A DNA stretch of 64,000 nt from Arenibacter sp. F26102 (GTDB lineage: Bacteria > Bacteroidota > Bacteroidia > Flavobacteriales > Flavobacteriaceae). The DNA is taken from positions 62,001-126,000 of the forward strand of contig NZ_JALKBC010000003.1 in the NCBI RefSeq assembly GCF_023015865.1, given 5' to 3'. Below the pieces are notes generated by a model. The model saw only the letters and a program-made list of their open reading frames with translations, was not told where the DNA came from and did not search any database. Of the stretch, positions 9,695 through 17,905 are shown piece by piece. A program made the translations under genes and the position numbers. Numbering within the stretch: the stretch's first letter is position 1; every line of letters starts with the position of its first letter.

Positions 9695-10777
9695 TTATTC
9701 GGAAACATTATAAGCTATATCCACAACCCTAAACTTCCCATAGACAAATTCTCCTTCAGGGTAATGCCATATACCTTCACCATAGGTAGGTAATAAGTAG
9801 CCGTTTACATTTTTATAGGCACTTACAGGAGTGGAAAACGGAAAAGCTTTCATTTCCGAAACAGAATAGCGGTCATTGGAAACAAAATTTACCAGCTGCC
9901 CCTTTTCATTAAAATATAAAATGGCCGATATAGAAGTTCCATTATTATCAAAAGTGGCCCTTGCGCTTTGGGCATCCAAGGTTTCCCATGTTATTCTATG
10001 ATCTATTAAGGCTGCCGGGGCAAATAAACATAGATCGTTAAAAAAGGTAACTGTTTCGGTAGGGTATAATTCCGGTTCCTCCAAGTCCACCACTGAAAAA
10101 AGTGAAAGGAGTTTTATTCGCATATTCGCCATTTCGTTAGTATACTTGTGATAGCCAAAGGTGGGCAGGCCCATTACCCTGGCCTTCATAAAAAACAAGC
10201 GCATAGGAGAAGGCATAAAATTGTACTGTTCCGATGTAAAAAAAAACCAATCCTTGCCCTTGTCCCGCATTTCCCCTTTAAACACAATTTTCATATTGTA
10301 AACCTTAGGCTTTCCTACAGCTCCCACATACGCCAGATATTTTTGAACACACATCGGCAAAGGTTCCAAATCTTTCTCATTGAGAATTTCTTGAATTGGA
10401 ACCACTGCCTTCAGGGCAGCATCAACATCCTTTGTATAACTCCCTTCAAATGCCAAATTACATTGACTTACAATGACCGCAATCAAAATAATGGCGTTCG
10501 CAATAGTCCCATATTTGGCATCGGCCCAGCCAGTAACAATTAAGCTTTGGGAAATAACCACCGAGACAATACCAAGTAAAGACCACCAGTCTTTTTTTAA
10601 AACAAATCCTAGTGTTGTAGCAATAAAAAGTAAAGCCGACACGAACCATAGTATTCCCATTGGCCTGGAAATTTCTTTAGTAAACTGCGATATGCTTCCA
10701 AATTGGTAAGCCTTTGTAAAACCCACAATATGAATGAGGCCGTGAACAATCATTAACAATGCCAACGCAATACGCAT
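9695..10777 (-). CDS. DUF6544-family membrane protein
   Basis: 360-aa protein of unknown function. The first ~110 residues contain four likely membrane helices (about 2-20, 38-60, 66-84, 90-108). The soluble remainder begins with EPLPMCVQKYLAYVGAVGKPKV, the pattern (LP-x-VQ-RYL-x-GAVG) by which I recognise DUF6544, and continues with beta-rich sequence and several aromatic clusters. Family members are common in Bacteroidota but I know no function. It sits between the alcohol dehydrogenase and the coiled-coil gene, all on the minus strand, but gaps of over 100 bp leave the operon structure open. Confidence 0.7.
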   Translation of the reverse strand: MRIALALLMIVHGLIHIVGFTKAYQFGSISQFTKEISRPMGILWFVSALLFIATTLGFVLKKDWWSLLGIVSVVISQSLIVTGWADAKYGTIANAIILIAVIVSQCNLAFEGSYTKDVDAALKAVVPIQEILNEKDLEPLPMCVQKYLAYVGAVGKPKVYNMKIVFKGEMRDKGKDWFFFTSEQYNFMPSPMRLFFMKARVMGLPTFGYHKYTNEMANMRIKLLSLFSVVDLEEPELYPTETVTFFNDLCLFAPAALIDHRITWETLDAQSARATFDNNGTSISAILYFNEKGQLVNFVSNDRYSVSEMKAFPFSTPVSAYKNVNGYLLPTYGEGIWHYPEGEFVYGKFRVVDIAYNVSE

Positions 10778-10992
10778 ATACTACACCATTTAATTTAATA
10801 GTAAATAAATTGCTTCAGGTTTCACTTCTATTAGCTGGAAATACTTGGCATTGGCCTAAATGTTTATAATCCTACATCCTGAAGGCCAAAATCATTAGGT
10901 CCAATCATTTACAATTTCCAAAAGTGACCCTAGAAAGAACTACTACAAACAAATGGGTACGGTAATCAGATGGGAGTATATTGCTCTTCATA

Positions 10993-11442
10993 TCAAGAGC
11001 CCATCAAATTTGCAAGGGATTCACTATCGATTATAAATTCTGTAATGGCAAAGACCTCTTTCCTATTACTGCGAAACTTTTTTACGAAATTCTCGACCTC
11101 CTCTTCCAGATGTTCATGCTCGGTCCTAATTATGCCGGCATCTGCTTTATTATGATTTTCAACCATATGGCCCAATGTATTCTTATGTCTTCCAACCTTC
11201 TCCAGTAAATCCCTGTTTTTTTTCTTTAAATCGAACAATCCAGCTTTTAGTTCTTTTACCATATCCAAATTCTCAGGCTTGGTAATCCACATAAAATATT
11301 TATCTATTAAATGATGTAAAAAACGAAGATCATCACGGTAGAACTCCAGATCCGATTTCCAGTGTTCGGTCAGCACATATAGCTCATACCATGGCCCTTC
11401 CTTAATAAATTGAGCTTCCTTATTGTTTTCCGTGTTTTGCAT
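10993..11442 (-). CDS. Coiled-coil protein of unknown function, divergent from usp
   Basis: 149-aa, highly charged, mostly alpha-helical protein without signal peptide or membrane segment. Residues about 15-50 contain a His/Trp/Tyr-rich helix (EHWKSDLEFYRDDLRFLHH) and about 60-130 look like one or two coiled coils. I do not recognise a family. It is transcribed divergently from the universal stress protein gene, with an 18-bp palindrome of FNR type in the 156-bp gap, which suggests that both belong to one oxygen or stress regulon. Confidence 0.7.
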   Translation of the reverse strand: MQNTENNKEAQFIKEGPWYELYVLTEHWKSDLEFYRDDLRFLHHLIDKYFMWITKPENLDMVKELKAGLFDLKKKNRDLLEKVGRHKNTLGHMVENHNKADAGIIRTEHEHLEEEVENFVKKFRSNRKEVFAITEFIIDSESLANLMGS

Positions 11443-11496
11443 GATGATTATTTTAAGGATTACATCTCTAAAATTAGGTAGTATATAGGTCTTTGA

Positions 11497-11514
11497 AAAT
11501 GATTTAAATCATTT
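11497..11514. promoter_or_regulatory. FNR-like palindrome between coiled-coil gene and usp
   Basis: A perfect 18-bp palindrome, AAATGATTTAAATCATTT. Its 12-bp core TGATTTAAATCA (11500-11511) is identical to the core of the perfect FNR box at 32068-32081 in front of the Crp/Fnr gene of this window. It lies 85-102 bp before the usp start and 55 bp before the divergent gene, a plausible place for a Crp/Fnr activator. Direct binding is inferred. Confidence 0.55.
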
Positions 11515-11598
11515 GGAATTTTGATCAGTATGACAATGGTCATTGGCAACGTGGGAATATTGATTTAGTTTCAAGAGCGCAATTCAAATCATTATAAA

Positions 11599-12441
11599 AT
11601 GAAAACCATTCTTTACGCTACAGACTATTCCCTTAATTCGGTCGCTGCCTTAAAGTTGGCCCATCTTATGACAAAGAAATTCGATGCCAATTTGATGGTA
11701 ATGCACGTTTTTGATATCCCAATACCCCTGAGCACAGTCTCAGTAAGTCATTTGAAAAAAGAAAAGAGGTTACTTACCGAAAACTATACCAGGTTGAAAA
11801 ACTTCTGTACTGAACATCTCGGAGACACTTGGGAAGGCTGCAATATTACTTTTGCGGCAGAAGAAAACGCTTCCGTGCCGAATGGAATATTGGAAAAAGC
11901 ACTACACCTCGATGCCGACCTTATAGTTGTAGGGACTAAAGGGACTAGCGCCCTAAAGGAATTTATCCTAGGAAGTGCTACCACCGCCTTGGTCAAAAAG
12001 GCACCTTGCGCCGTTTTGGCGGTACCCGAAACTTCTGAACTGGAAATCTTTAAAACCATGGTCTATGCCACAGATTTTGAACAGGCCGATATTTTTGCCA
12101 TCAATAAATTTGTGAAAATCGCCAATATTTTCAACGCTGATTTAAGGATCGTACATATTTCCTCGAAAGAGGAATATGCAGGAGATCAACAGATGGAATG
12201 GTTTAAAGACATGCTTCTTCAAAAAGTGAAGTATGAGAAAATAACTTTCGATTTAATATTCTCCGATCAAATTTTTGAGGAATTAAACAGGTACTTGGAT
12301 AAAACGGAAACCAACCTATTTGCCATGCTGGAAAGAAAGGACAACTCCTTTGTTCAAAGATACCTGAAAAAAGATTTGGTAAAAAAAATGGTATCGAATA
12401 TTACCATACCCCTCCTAAGTTTCAACGCTGCCGGCTTATAA
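11599..12441 (+). CDS. Tandem universal stress protein (UspA superfamily)
   Basis: 280-aa protein of two Usp domains. The N-terminal domain (1-145) has the ATP-binding pattern G-x2-G-x9-G-S at Gly112, Gly115, Gly125 and Ser126 and should bind ATP. The C-terminal domain (about 150-280) begins with KTMVYATDF but has lost the glycine motif. Cytoplasmic. Tandem Usps of this length are frequent in flavobacteria and are often induced by low oxygen or stress. An FNR-like palindrome 85 bp upstream supports such control here. Confidence 0.87.
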   Translation: MKTILYATDYSLNSVAALKLAHLMTKKFDANLMVMHVFDIPIPLSTVSVSHLKKEKRLLTENYTRLKNFCTEHLGDTWEGCNITFAAEENASVPNGILEKALHLDADLIVVGTKGTSALKEFILGSATTALVKKAPCAVLAVPETSELEIFKTMVYATDFEQADIFAINKFVKIANIFNADLRIVHISSKEEYAGDQQMEWFKDMLLQKVKYEKITFDLIFSDQIFEELNRYLDKTETNLFAMLERKDNSFVQRYLKKDLVKKMVSNITIPLLSFNAAGL

Positions 12442-12766
12442 TCTGTAATGTCAACCCCTTTGCTCCAAGGCATGGTTAAGAGTAGAAGTTTCATTATCCT
12501 TGCATGGACTTGGGGCCAGTTTCTTGTTCTATTACCTTTTAGACGGTCTTTCCTAGGGTGTCCCTTAATAATTTCCCTAAAAAATCATCCTAAATAACTA
12601 TATCTGTAGTTTTTTTTTAAATTCTTATCTACTGTCATCACCCATTAAATAAAGCCCCACCAAATCCCACCTCTAGTTATTTAAAATAATTCTAAATAAT
12701 TTTGGTCAATATAATTATCCATTCTATTTTAGCGCTTTATTTATAGCCAGTCTAAATTAAAATAGA
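12442..12766. other. Intergenic region before the siderophore receptor
   Basis: No gene seen in these 325 bases. The last ~90 bases are very AT-rich and hold a candidate promoter and operator at 12677-12704, given as a separate entry. The first part shows nothing I can name. Confidence 0.4.
12677..12704 (+). promoter_or_regulatory. Candidate promoter with overlapping inverted repeat (possible iron-responsive operator)
   Basis: An exact Bacteroidota -7 box, TAATTTTG, is at 12697-12704, 62 bp before the receptor start. It overlaps an inverted repeat, TTATTTA (12677-12683) and TAAATAA (12693-12699). An AT-rich repeat overlapping the promoter of an iron-uptake gene is what a Fur-type repressor would need, but the match to a Fur consensus is loose and the -33 element is not evident. 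Confidence 0.35.
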
Positions 12767-15145
12767 ATGAAAAAAATTCTCTTATTTTGCCATTTGTTGG
12801 TCACAACTGCCATTTGCGCACAGAACTATGGCACTGTAAGCGGTACTATAGTTGATAGTGAAAACAATCCTGTTTCTTTTGCCAATGTATTCATAGAAAA
12901 CCTGAAAAAAGGCGGTATGGCCGATGAGTTTGGCCAATATACCTTAACCGAAATACCCTATGGCGAATGGCAGATTAAAGTTAGTTCGGTTGGATTTAGA
13001 ACTATAAAATTTGCTTTGAACCTGTCCTCTTCCCAAATCAGCAATCTGGTTATTAAACTGAATATGGACAATGCCCTCAGCGAAGTAGAGGTATTTGGAA
13101 GACGAATGTCGCACCCAGACAAGATTGAAGCCCTTACCCGCCTGCCATTGGAACCTTACGAACAGATACAGAGCATTTCCGTAATTTCTGAAAAATTGAT
13201 TAGCAACCAAGGAGCGCTCACCATTTCGGAAGCTACCAAAAATGTCCCAGGCGTATATACCTTCGCCACCTATGGCAACAAGCGCGAGAGCATGTCGTCA
13301 CGTGGTTTTAGAGGAATACCCATCCTAAAAAACGGGGTAAGGGTACATTCCGATTTTAGGGGCGTGGGAATATTAACCGATATGCAGGGGGTAGATAATA
13401 TTCAGGTATTGAAAGGGGCAGCTTCAATTACACAAGGAGTAGCAACAGATTTAGGAAGTCCGGGAGGGGTTATCAATATCGTAACCAAAACCCCTATATA
13501 CCAATTTGGAGGTGCGGTTACCCAACGCTTTGGTAGTTTTGGGCAGGTAAGGCCTACCTTCGATATTTATGGCCCAATAGATGACAATCAGTCTGTGGCC
13601 TTCCGTATCAACGGTGCCTTGGAACGTGCAGATAGCTTCCGTGACGGAATCAGCTCAGAACGTATATATATTAATCCTTCATTACAATGGAAAATAGACG
13701 ATAGAACCAAAATTACCATGGAGTTCGACTATTTTGATGACAGTAGAACCCCAGATGTAGGTACCGTAAATCTAGCCGCCAACGAGGTCAATGCCATTTA
13801 CGATCTTCCCAGAGATCAATTTCTAGGATATGAAAACGACCGCTCCCTTACCAAAAACACCACTTATTCCCTTCGGTTCGATAGACAACTCAACGATAAA
13901 CTTACCCTAAAGACTGCTTTTTATAAATCCCATCTAAAACTGAACGACAAAGGAGCCAGCCTTGGAAGTGTAGTTACTATAGACGATGTGGAGCAATACA
14001 ATCTGCGAGCCAGAGGATACTCTACCTCTACCCGATCTGATGATAACGGCGTTTTACAAGTGGATCTTATAGGTGATGATTTTAAAACCGGAAACATAAA
14101 ACATACCTTTCAGGTGGGGTTCGACTATCGTACTTCCAAGTATAGCACTACGAGTCAGTCTCTAAGCGCAATAGATACCATCAATGTTTTTGAGAACAAT
14201 TCAAATACTCTACCCAATGTAGCACTTACCAGTGGCGATCCGGCAGCGGCGGAAAGCAAATCCTTTGGCCTTGTGGCACAGGACGTGGTTTCATGGACAG
14301 ATTGGTTCAAGACTTTTTTGGGAATTAGATATAGTACTACAGAAACCATCACCGATTTAGAAAATAACAAAAGTGATGCCTTTAGTCCCCTTGGCGGTAT
14401 TATTGTTAATCCCTATAAGAACATTAACGTTTTTGCCTCCTATACGAATAGTGCCTATCCAAGAACGGCCGCTCGCCTAGGTGTAGATGGCGAAGCTTTG
14501 GGGAATGAACGTTTTGACCAATTGGAAGCAGGTGTAAAAACCAGCTGGTTTACAGACCGACTAAGGTTTAATCTTACCCTTTTTAAAATCAACAACAAGA
14601 ACATTAATTTACCGGTGTATGACGAAAACTGGGTAGCAACAGGTTTTTACCAAAAGGGTGGTAACGATCAAAGGCAGGGACTGGAAGTGGAACTCACAGG
14701 ACGTATCCTGGAAAACTTAACTGCGGTTGCAGGCTATTCCTACATTGACGCACAGTACAAGGAACACACCTCTTATGTATATGGTTCTGCACCGTTGAAT
14801 ACCCCTAAACACACCGCAAATGTTTATTTGGACTATAAATTTGAAGGCATGCTAGAAGGACTTTCCTTGGGCGGTGGCGTATACTACACAGGAGAAAGAC
14901 CTATAAACGATTGGTCGTCAGGGGCTGTAACCCACGAAGGTATAGTACCCAATGAAAAGCCCTTCAATGTTGAAGCTTATACCTTGACCAACCTTCAGGC
15001 AGGATATAGGTTCAATAATCATTGGGATGTTAGGCTAATGGCGAACAATATTTTTGATCAAATAGGATACAATGCCTATCGTACCAGCTATATTAACCAG
15101 ACCGATCCCAGATCATTTGCGGGGATATTACGATATACACTTTAA
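12767..15145 (+). CDS. TonB-dependent siderophore receptor
   Basis: 792-aa outer-membrane receptor. Signal peptide 1-18 (ending ICA-QN), a carboxypeptidase-like regulatory domain at about 20-105 (VSGTIVDSENNPVSFANV), a plug domain at about 135-245 with MSSRGFRGIP and IQVLKGAASITQG, then a 22-strand-type barrel ending in an aromatic-rich terminus (FAGILRYTL). Length and plug sequence fit the FhuA/ferrichrome-type siderophore class rather than SusC. It imports ferric siderophore using TonB energy. The PepSY reductase gene starts 20 bp later, so the two form an iron operon; an inverted repeat overlaps the likely promoter. Confidence 0.9.
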   Translation: MKKILLFCHLLVTTAICAQNYGTVSGTIVDSENNPVSFANVFIENLKKGGMADEFGQYTLTEIPYGEWQIKVSSVGFRTIKFALNLSSSQISNLVIKLNMDNALSEVEVFGRRMSHPDKIEALTRLPLEPYEQIQSISVISEKLISNQGALTISEATKNVPGVYTFATYGNKRESMSSRGFRGIPILKNGVRVHSDFRGVGILTDMQGVDNIQVLKGAASITQGVATDLGSPGGVINIVTKTPIYQFGGAVTQRFGSFGQVRPTFDIYGPIDDNQSVAFRINGALERADSFRDGISSERIYINPSLQWKIDDRTKITMEFDYFDDSRTPDVGTVNLAANEVNAIYDLPRDQFLGYENDRSLTKNTTYSLRFDRQLNDKLTLKTAFYKSHLKLNDKGASLGSVVTIDDVEQYNLRARGYSTSTRSDDNGVLQVDLIGDDFKTGNIKHTFQVGFDYRTSKYSTTSQSLSAIDTINVFENNSNTLPNVALTSGDPAAAESKSFGLVAQDVVSWTDWFKTFLGIRYSTTETITDLENNKSDAFSPLGGIIVNPYKNINVFASYTNSAYPRTAARLGVDGEALGNERFDQLEAGVKTSWFTDRLRFNLTLFKINNKNINLPVYDENWVATGFYQKGGNDQRQGLEVELTGRILENLTAVAGYSYIDAQYKEHTSYVYGSAPLNTPKHTANVYLDYKFEGMLEGLSLGGGVYYTGERPINDWSSGAVTHEGIVPNEKPFNVEAYTLTNLQAGYRFNNHWDVRLMANNIFDQIGYNAYRTSYINQTDPRSFAGILRYTL

Positions 15146-15165
15146 CAATTTACAATTCTTGAATT

Positions 15166-16320
15166 ATGACCAAAAAAGTTAAGAAATATACTTTTAGAAA
15201 GTTTATAAACGATGCGCATCTCTGGCTGGGGATAGGCAGTGGGATTATTTTATTCCTTGTCTGTTTAAGTGGTACTGTATTGACTTTTGAAGAGGAAATT
15301 AAAGATCTCTTTGTCAAAGATTTCGTTGTTGCAGATGCTTCTGGAAGCCCTCTTTCCCTTATGGAACTAAAGGAGACCTTGTCCAAGGAAGGGATTGTAA
15401 GCAATGTCACCATACCGGCAGTTAGGGATGAAGCACTAAAGTTCAGCGTAAAAACTTCACCACAGGAGAGAAGGGGTACTACCTACTTTGTAGATCCATT
15501 TTCAGGGGAATACCAAAAAGAACAAAAATCTTCATTGGACGGATTCTTTTTAACCATGTTCAAAATGCATAGGTGGTTATTAATGGATATCGAAATTGGT
15601 AGACCAATCGTAGGTGTGGCCACCATAATATTTCTCTTGCTGGCAATCAGTGGTATTGTATTATGGTTTCCTAAAAAATTGAAATGGAAGAGCTTTAAAC
15701 CAGGCTTTAAAATAAAGTTTAAAGCCAATTGGAAACGGATCAACCACGACCTACATAACACACTTGGATTTTACGCCTGTATTTTTTTGGTCATCATGTC
15801 GCTCACCGGGTTATTCTGGTCCTTTGAATGGTATCGTGATGCAGGGAGCATGGCATTGGGCACCAAGGTTTTCGGCAATCGCGGTGGTGGGCCAAAGTTT
15901 GAATCGGCACTAAAGCCAGGTACGACAGAAAAAACCTTTGAAGAGATACTACAGCTTACGTCAGCGGAGTTGGCCTTTGAAGGTGAGACCACAATTACAA
16001 TACCAGCTACGGACAATGAGGTCTATACCATAACCAAAAACAACAATTCCAGATTTTCACCCGTAATAACCGATAAACTTGTGTGGGATAGGGATGGCAC
16101 CCTACTGCATAAGGATCTCTTTGCCGATAAGCCCTTGAACGTTCAGATAGCCTCTTTGATCAAACCTATACACATAGGTACTATTTACGGCAGCTTTTCA
16201 AAGATTATTTACTTTTTCGCTTGCTTGATCGCTACTAGTTTACCCATTACGGGAACCATTATCTGGATCAACAAACTAAAAATAAAAAAGTCGAAAAGGA
16301 AACAACCTGCATTTGTCTAA
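15166..16320 (+). CDS. PepSY-associated transmembrane protein, probable ferric-siderophore reductase
   Basis: 384-aa inner-membrane protein with four clear membrane segments (about 20-40, 147-168, 199-220, 338-360) and a periplasmic PepSY-type region between the first two. Histidines at helix edges (His18 in HLWLG, His135 in HRW, His194 and His197 in NHDLHN) are the residues expected to hold heme or metal in this family. Relatives such as FoxB and FpvG reduce ferric siderophores to release iron. It follows the receptor by 20 bp. A hairpin with a T-run at 16361 terminates the operon. Confidence 0.85.
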   Translation: MTKKVKKYTFRKFINDAHLWLGIGSGIILFLVCLSGTVLTFEEEIKDLFVKDFVVADASGSPLSLMELKETLSKEGIVSNVTIPAVRDEALKFSVKTSPQERRGTTYFVDPFSGEYQKEQKSSLDGFFLTMFKMHRWLLMDIEIGRPIVGVATIIFLLLAISGIVLWFPKKLKWKSFKPGFKIKFKANWKRINHDLHNTLGFYACIFLVIMSLTGLFWSFEWYRDAGSMALGTKVFGNRGGGPKFESALKPGTTEKTFEEILQLTSAELAFEGETTITIPATDNEVYTITKNNNSRFSPVITDKLVWDRDGTLLHKDLFADKPLNVQIASLIKPIHIGTIYGSFSKIIYFFACLIATSLPITGTIIWINKLKIKKSKRKQPAFV

Positions 16321-16360
16321 ACCTAATTCCTTGAGGTTTCAACATATTTAAGTAATGATA

Positions 16361-16385
16361 GGGCCTTTATTGGCCCTTTTCTTTT
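16361..16385 (+). terminator. Terminator of the receptor-PepSY operon
   Basis: Stem GGGCC (16361-16365) and GGCCC (16372-16376), loop TTTATT, then TTTTCTTTT. It lies 40 bp after the PepSY stop and overlaps the convergent nhaA stop codon. Confidence 0.75.
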
Positions 16386-17674
16386 CCGCCACTCCAACGC
16401 AATACAAGATACCCCACCAAACCGGAAATAACTGAGCCTATCAAGATACCCACCTTGGCAGAGTCTATGAGTATTACATTATCTGAAAAGGCGAGGTTGG
16501 CAATAAAAATGGACATGGTAAAGCCTACTCCGGCTAAAATAGCTATTCCGGCAACCTGAATAAAGTTTATATCATCTGGCAATAGTGCCAACTTGAGTTT
16601 AACACCCAACCAAGACATCAATGTAATCCCAATCAATTTACCAAGAAATAAAGCTATAGCAATATTTATCATCAAAGAGGTATCAAAATCTACATTGGCA
16701 CTGAAAACCACTCCTGCATTGGCCAAGGCAAAAACCGGCATAATAAAATAAGCTACCCAACCATGAAGGCGATGTTCCAACCGTTGAAGTGGCGATGTAA
16801 ATTTGTCTGTCAAATCTTCCAGGTCGTCCAAATGTTCTATTTGTTCTTTGGACAGGACAGGAACCTTCTCGATATTAGATCGGGAAATACCTTCGATTAT
16901 TTTGGATAGGTTCTCCTTAAAATAATTCATATCGATCTTTTGCCGAATAGGTACGGTAAAGGCCACTAGCACGCCGGCTATTGTAGGATGTATACCCGAT
17001 TTTAAAAATAACAACCAAATAACAAATCCCAGAATTACAGTCAAATATTTGGAATATATACCTTTAAAACCGAGATAAGAAAGTACTAGTAAGGGAATTA
17101 AAGAATATAAAATTAAAAGCCAATCAACCCCACCGCTATAAAAAATAGCAATTACCAGAACAGCGCCCAAATCGTCCACTATGGCAAAAGCAGTTAGGAA
17201 TATTTTTAAACTTAAGGGAACCCTTTTCCCTAAGAGCTGAAGGATTGCCAATGAAAAGGCAATATCCGTTGCCATGGGAATTCCCCATCCCGGAGCCGTT
17301 TGGGGCTGATTGTTTAAAAAAAGAAATAAAGCCAGGGGAAAGAGCATTCCCCCCAATGCCGCAAACAATGGAAAAATAGCTTTACGAAGTTCATTAAGCT
17401 CACCTATCAGAAGTTCTCTTTTTATTTCCAATCCGATCAAGAAGAAAAATAAGGCCATGAGGCCATCGTTGATCCAAAGAGAAAGTGGTTTCGTAAGCTG
17501 AAAAGCGTCAGAGCTGATACCAATTTTATATTGCCAAAGGGAATTGTAAGACTCACTAAACCCAGAATTAGCCCAAAACAGAGCTATGAGTGTGGCACCA
17601 AACAAGAGGATACCACTTAAACTCTCGATTTTTACAAATTTTTGAAACGGGGTTAGAATAATTCTTTTAATCAT
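16367..17674 (-). CDS. nhaA: Na+/H+ antiporter NhaA
   Basis: 435-aa NhaA-family antiporter with about twelve membrane helices. The ion-binding aspartates are present: Asp137 in MATDIAFSL (E. coli Asp133) and Asp167-Asp168 in AIVDDLGAV (E. coli Asp163-164). A hydrophilic insertion near 245-295 (ISRSNIEKVPVLSKEQIEHL) is longer than in E. coli and typical of the Bacteroidota form. It exports sodium in exchange for protons, which suits a marine cell. Monocistronic; its stop codon overlaps a terminator hairpin shared with the convergent iron operon. Confidence 0.95.
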   Translation of the reverse strand: MIKRIILTPFQKFVKIESLSGILLFGATLIALFWANSGFSESYNSLWQYKIGISSDAFQLTKPLSLWINDGLMALFFFLIGLEIKRELLIGELNELRKAIFPLFAALGGMLFPLALFLFLNNQPQTAPGWGIPMATDIAFSLAILQLLGKRVPLSLKIFLTAFAIVDDLGAVLVIAIFYSGGVDWLLILYSLIPLLVLSYLGFKGIYSKYLTVILGFVIWLLFLKSGIHPTIAGVLVAFTVPIRQKIDMNYFKENLSKIIEGISRSNIEKVPVLSKEQIEHLDDLEDLTDKFTSPLQRLEHRLHGWVAYFIMPVFALANAGVVFSANVDFDTSLMINIAIALFLGKLIGITLMSWLGVKLKLALLPDDINFIQVAGIAILAGVGFTMSIFIANLAFSDNVILIDSAKVGILIGSVISGLVGYLVLRWSGGKEKGQ

Positions 17675-17905
17675 ATAATTTAAAAGTGAGTATACGGAAA
17701 TGCCATTAATGTAAAAATACAGAAATGCATCGAATTGAGCAGGACAAGTAATTGTTCCTAGTTCTTGTTAATTAATGAAATTTGTGACCTCAACTATTAA
17801 AAGTCAATTCCATAATATGCCGATCAGCAGAAAGTATTGAGCAATTTCTCTCCAATTTCGGGCATACATTCAACAAACAACAGCCTAAAGTCTACTTTTA
17901 ATCCT

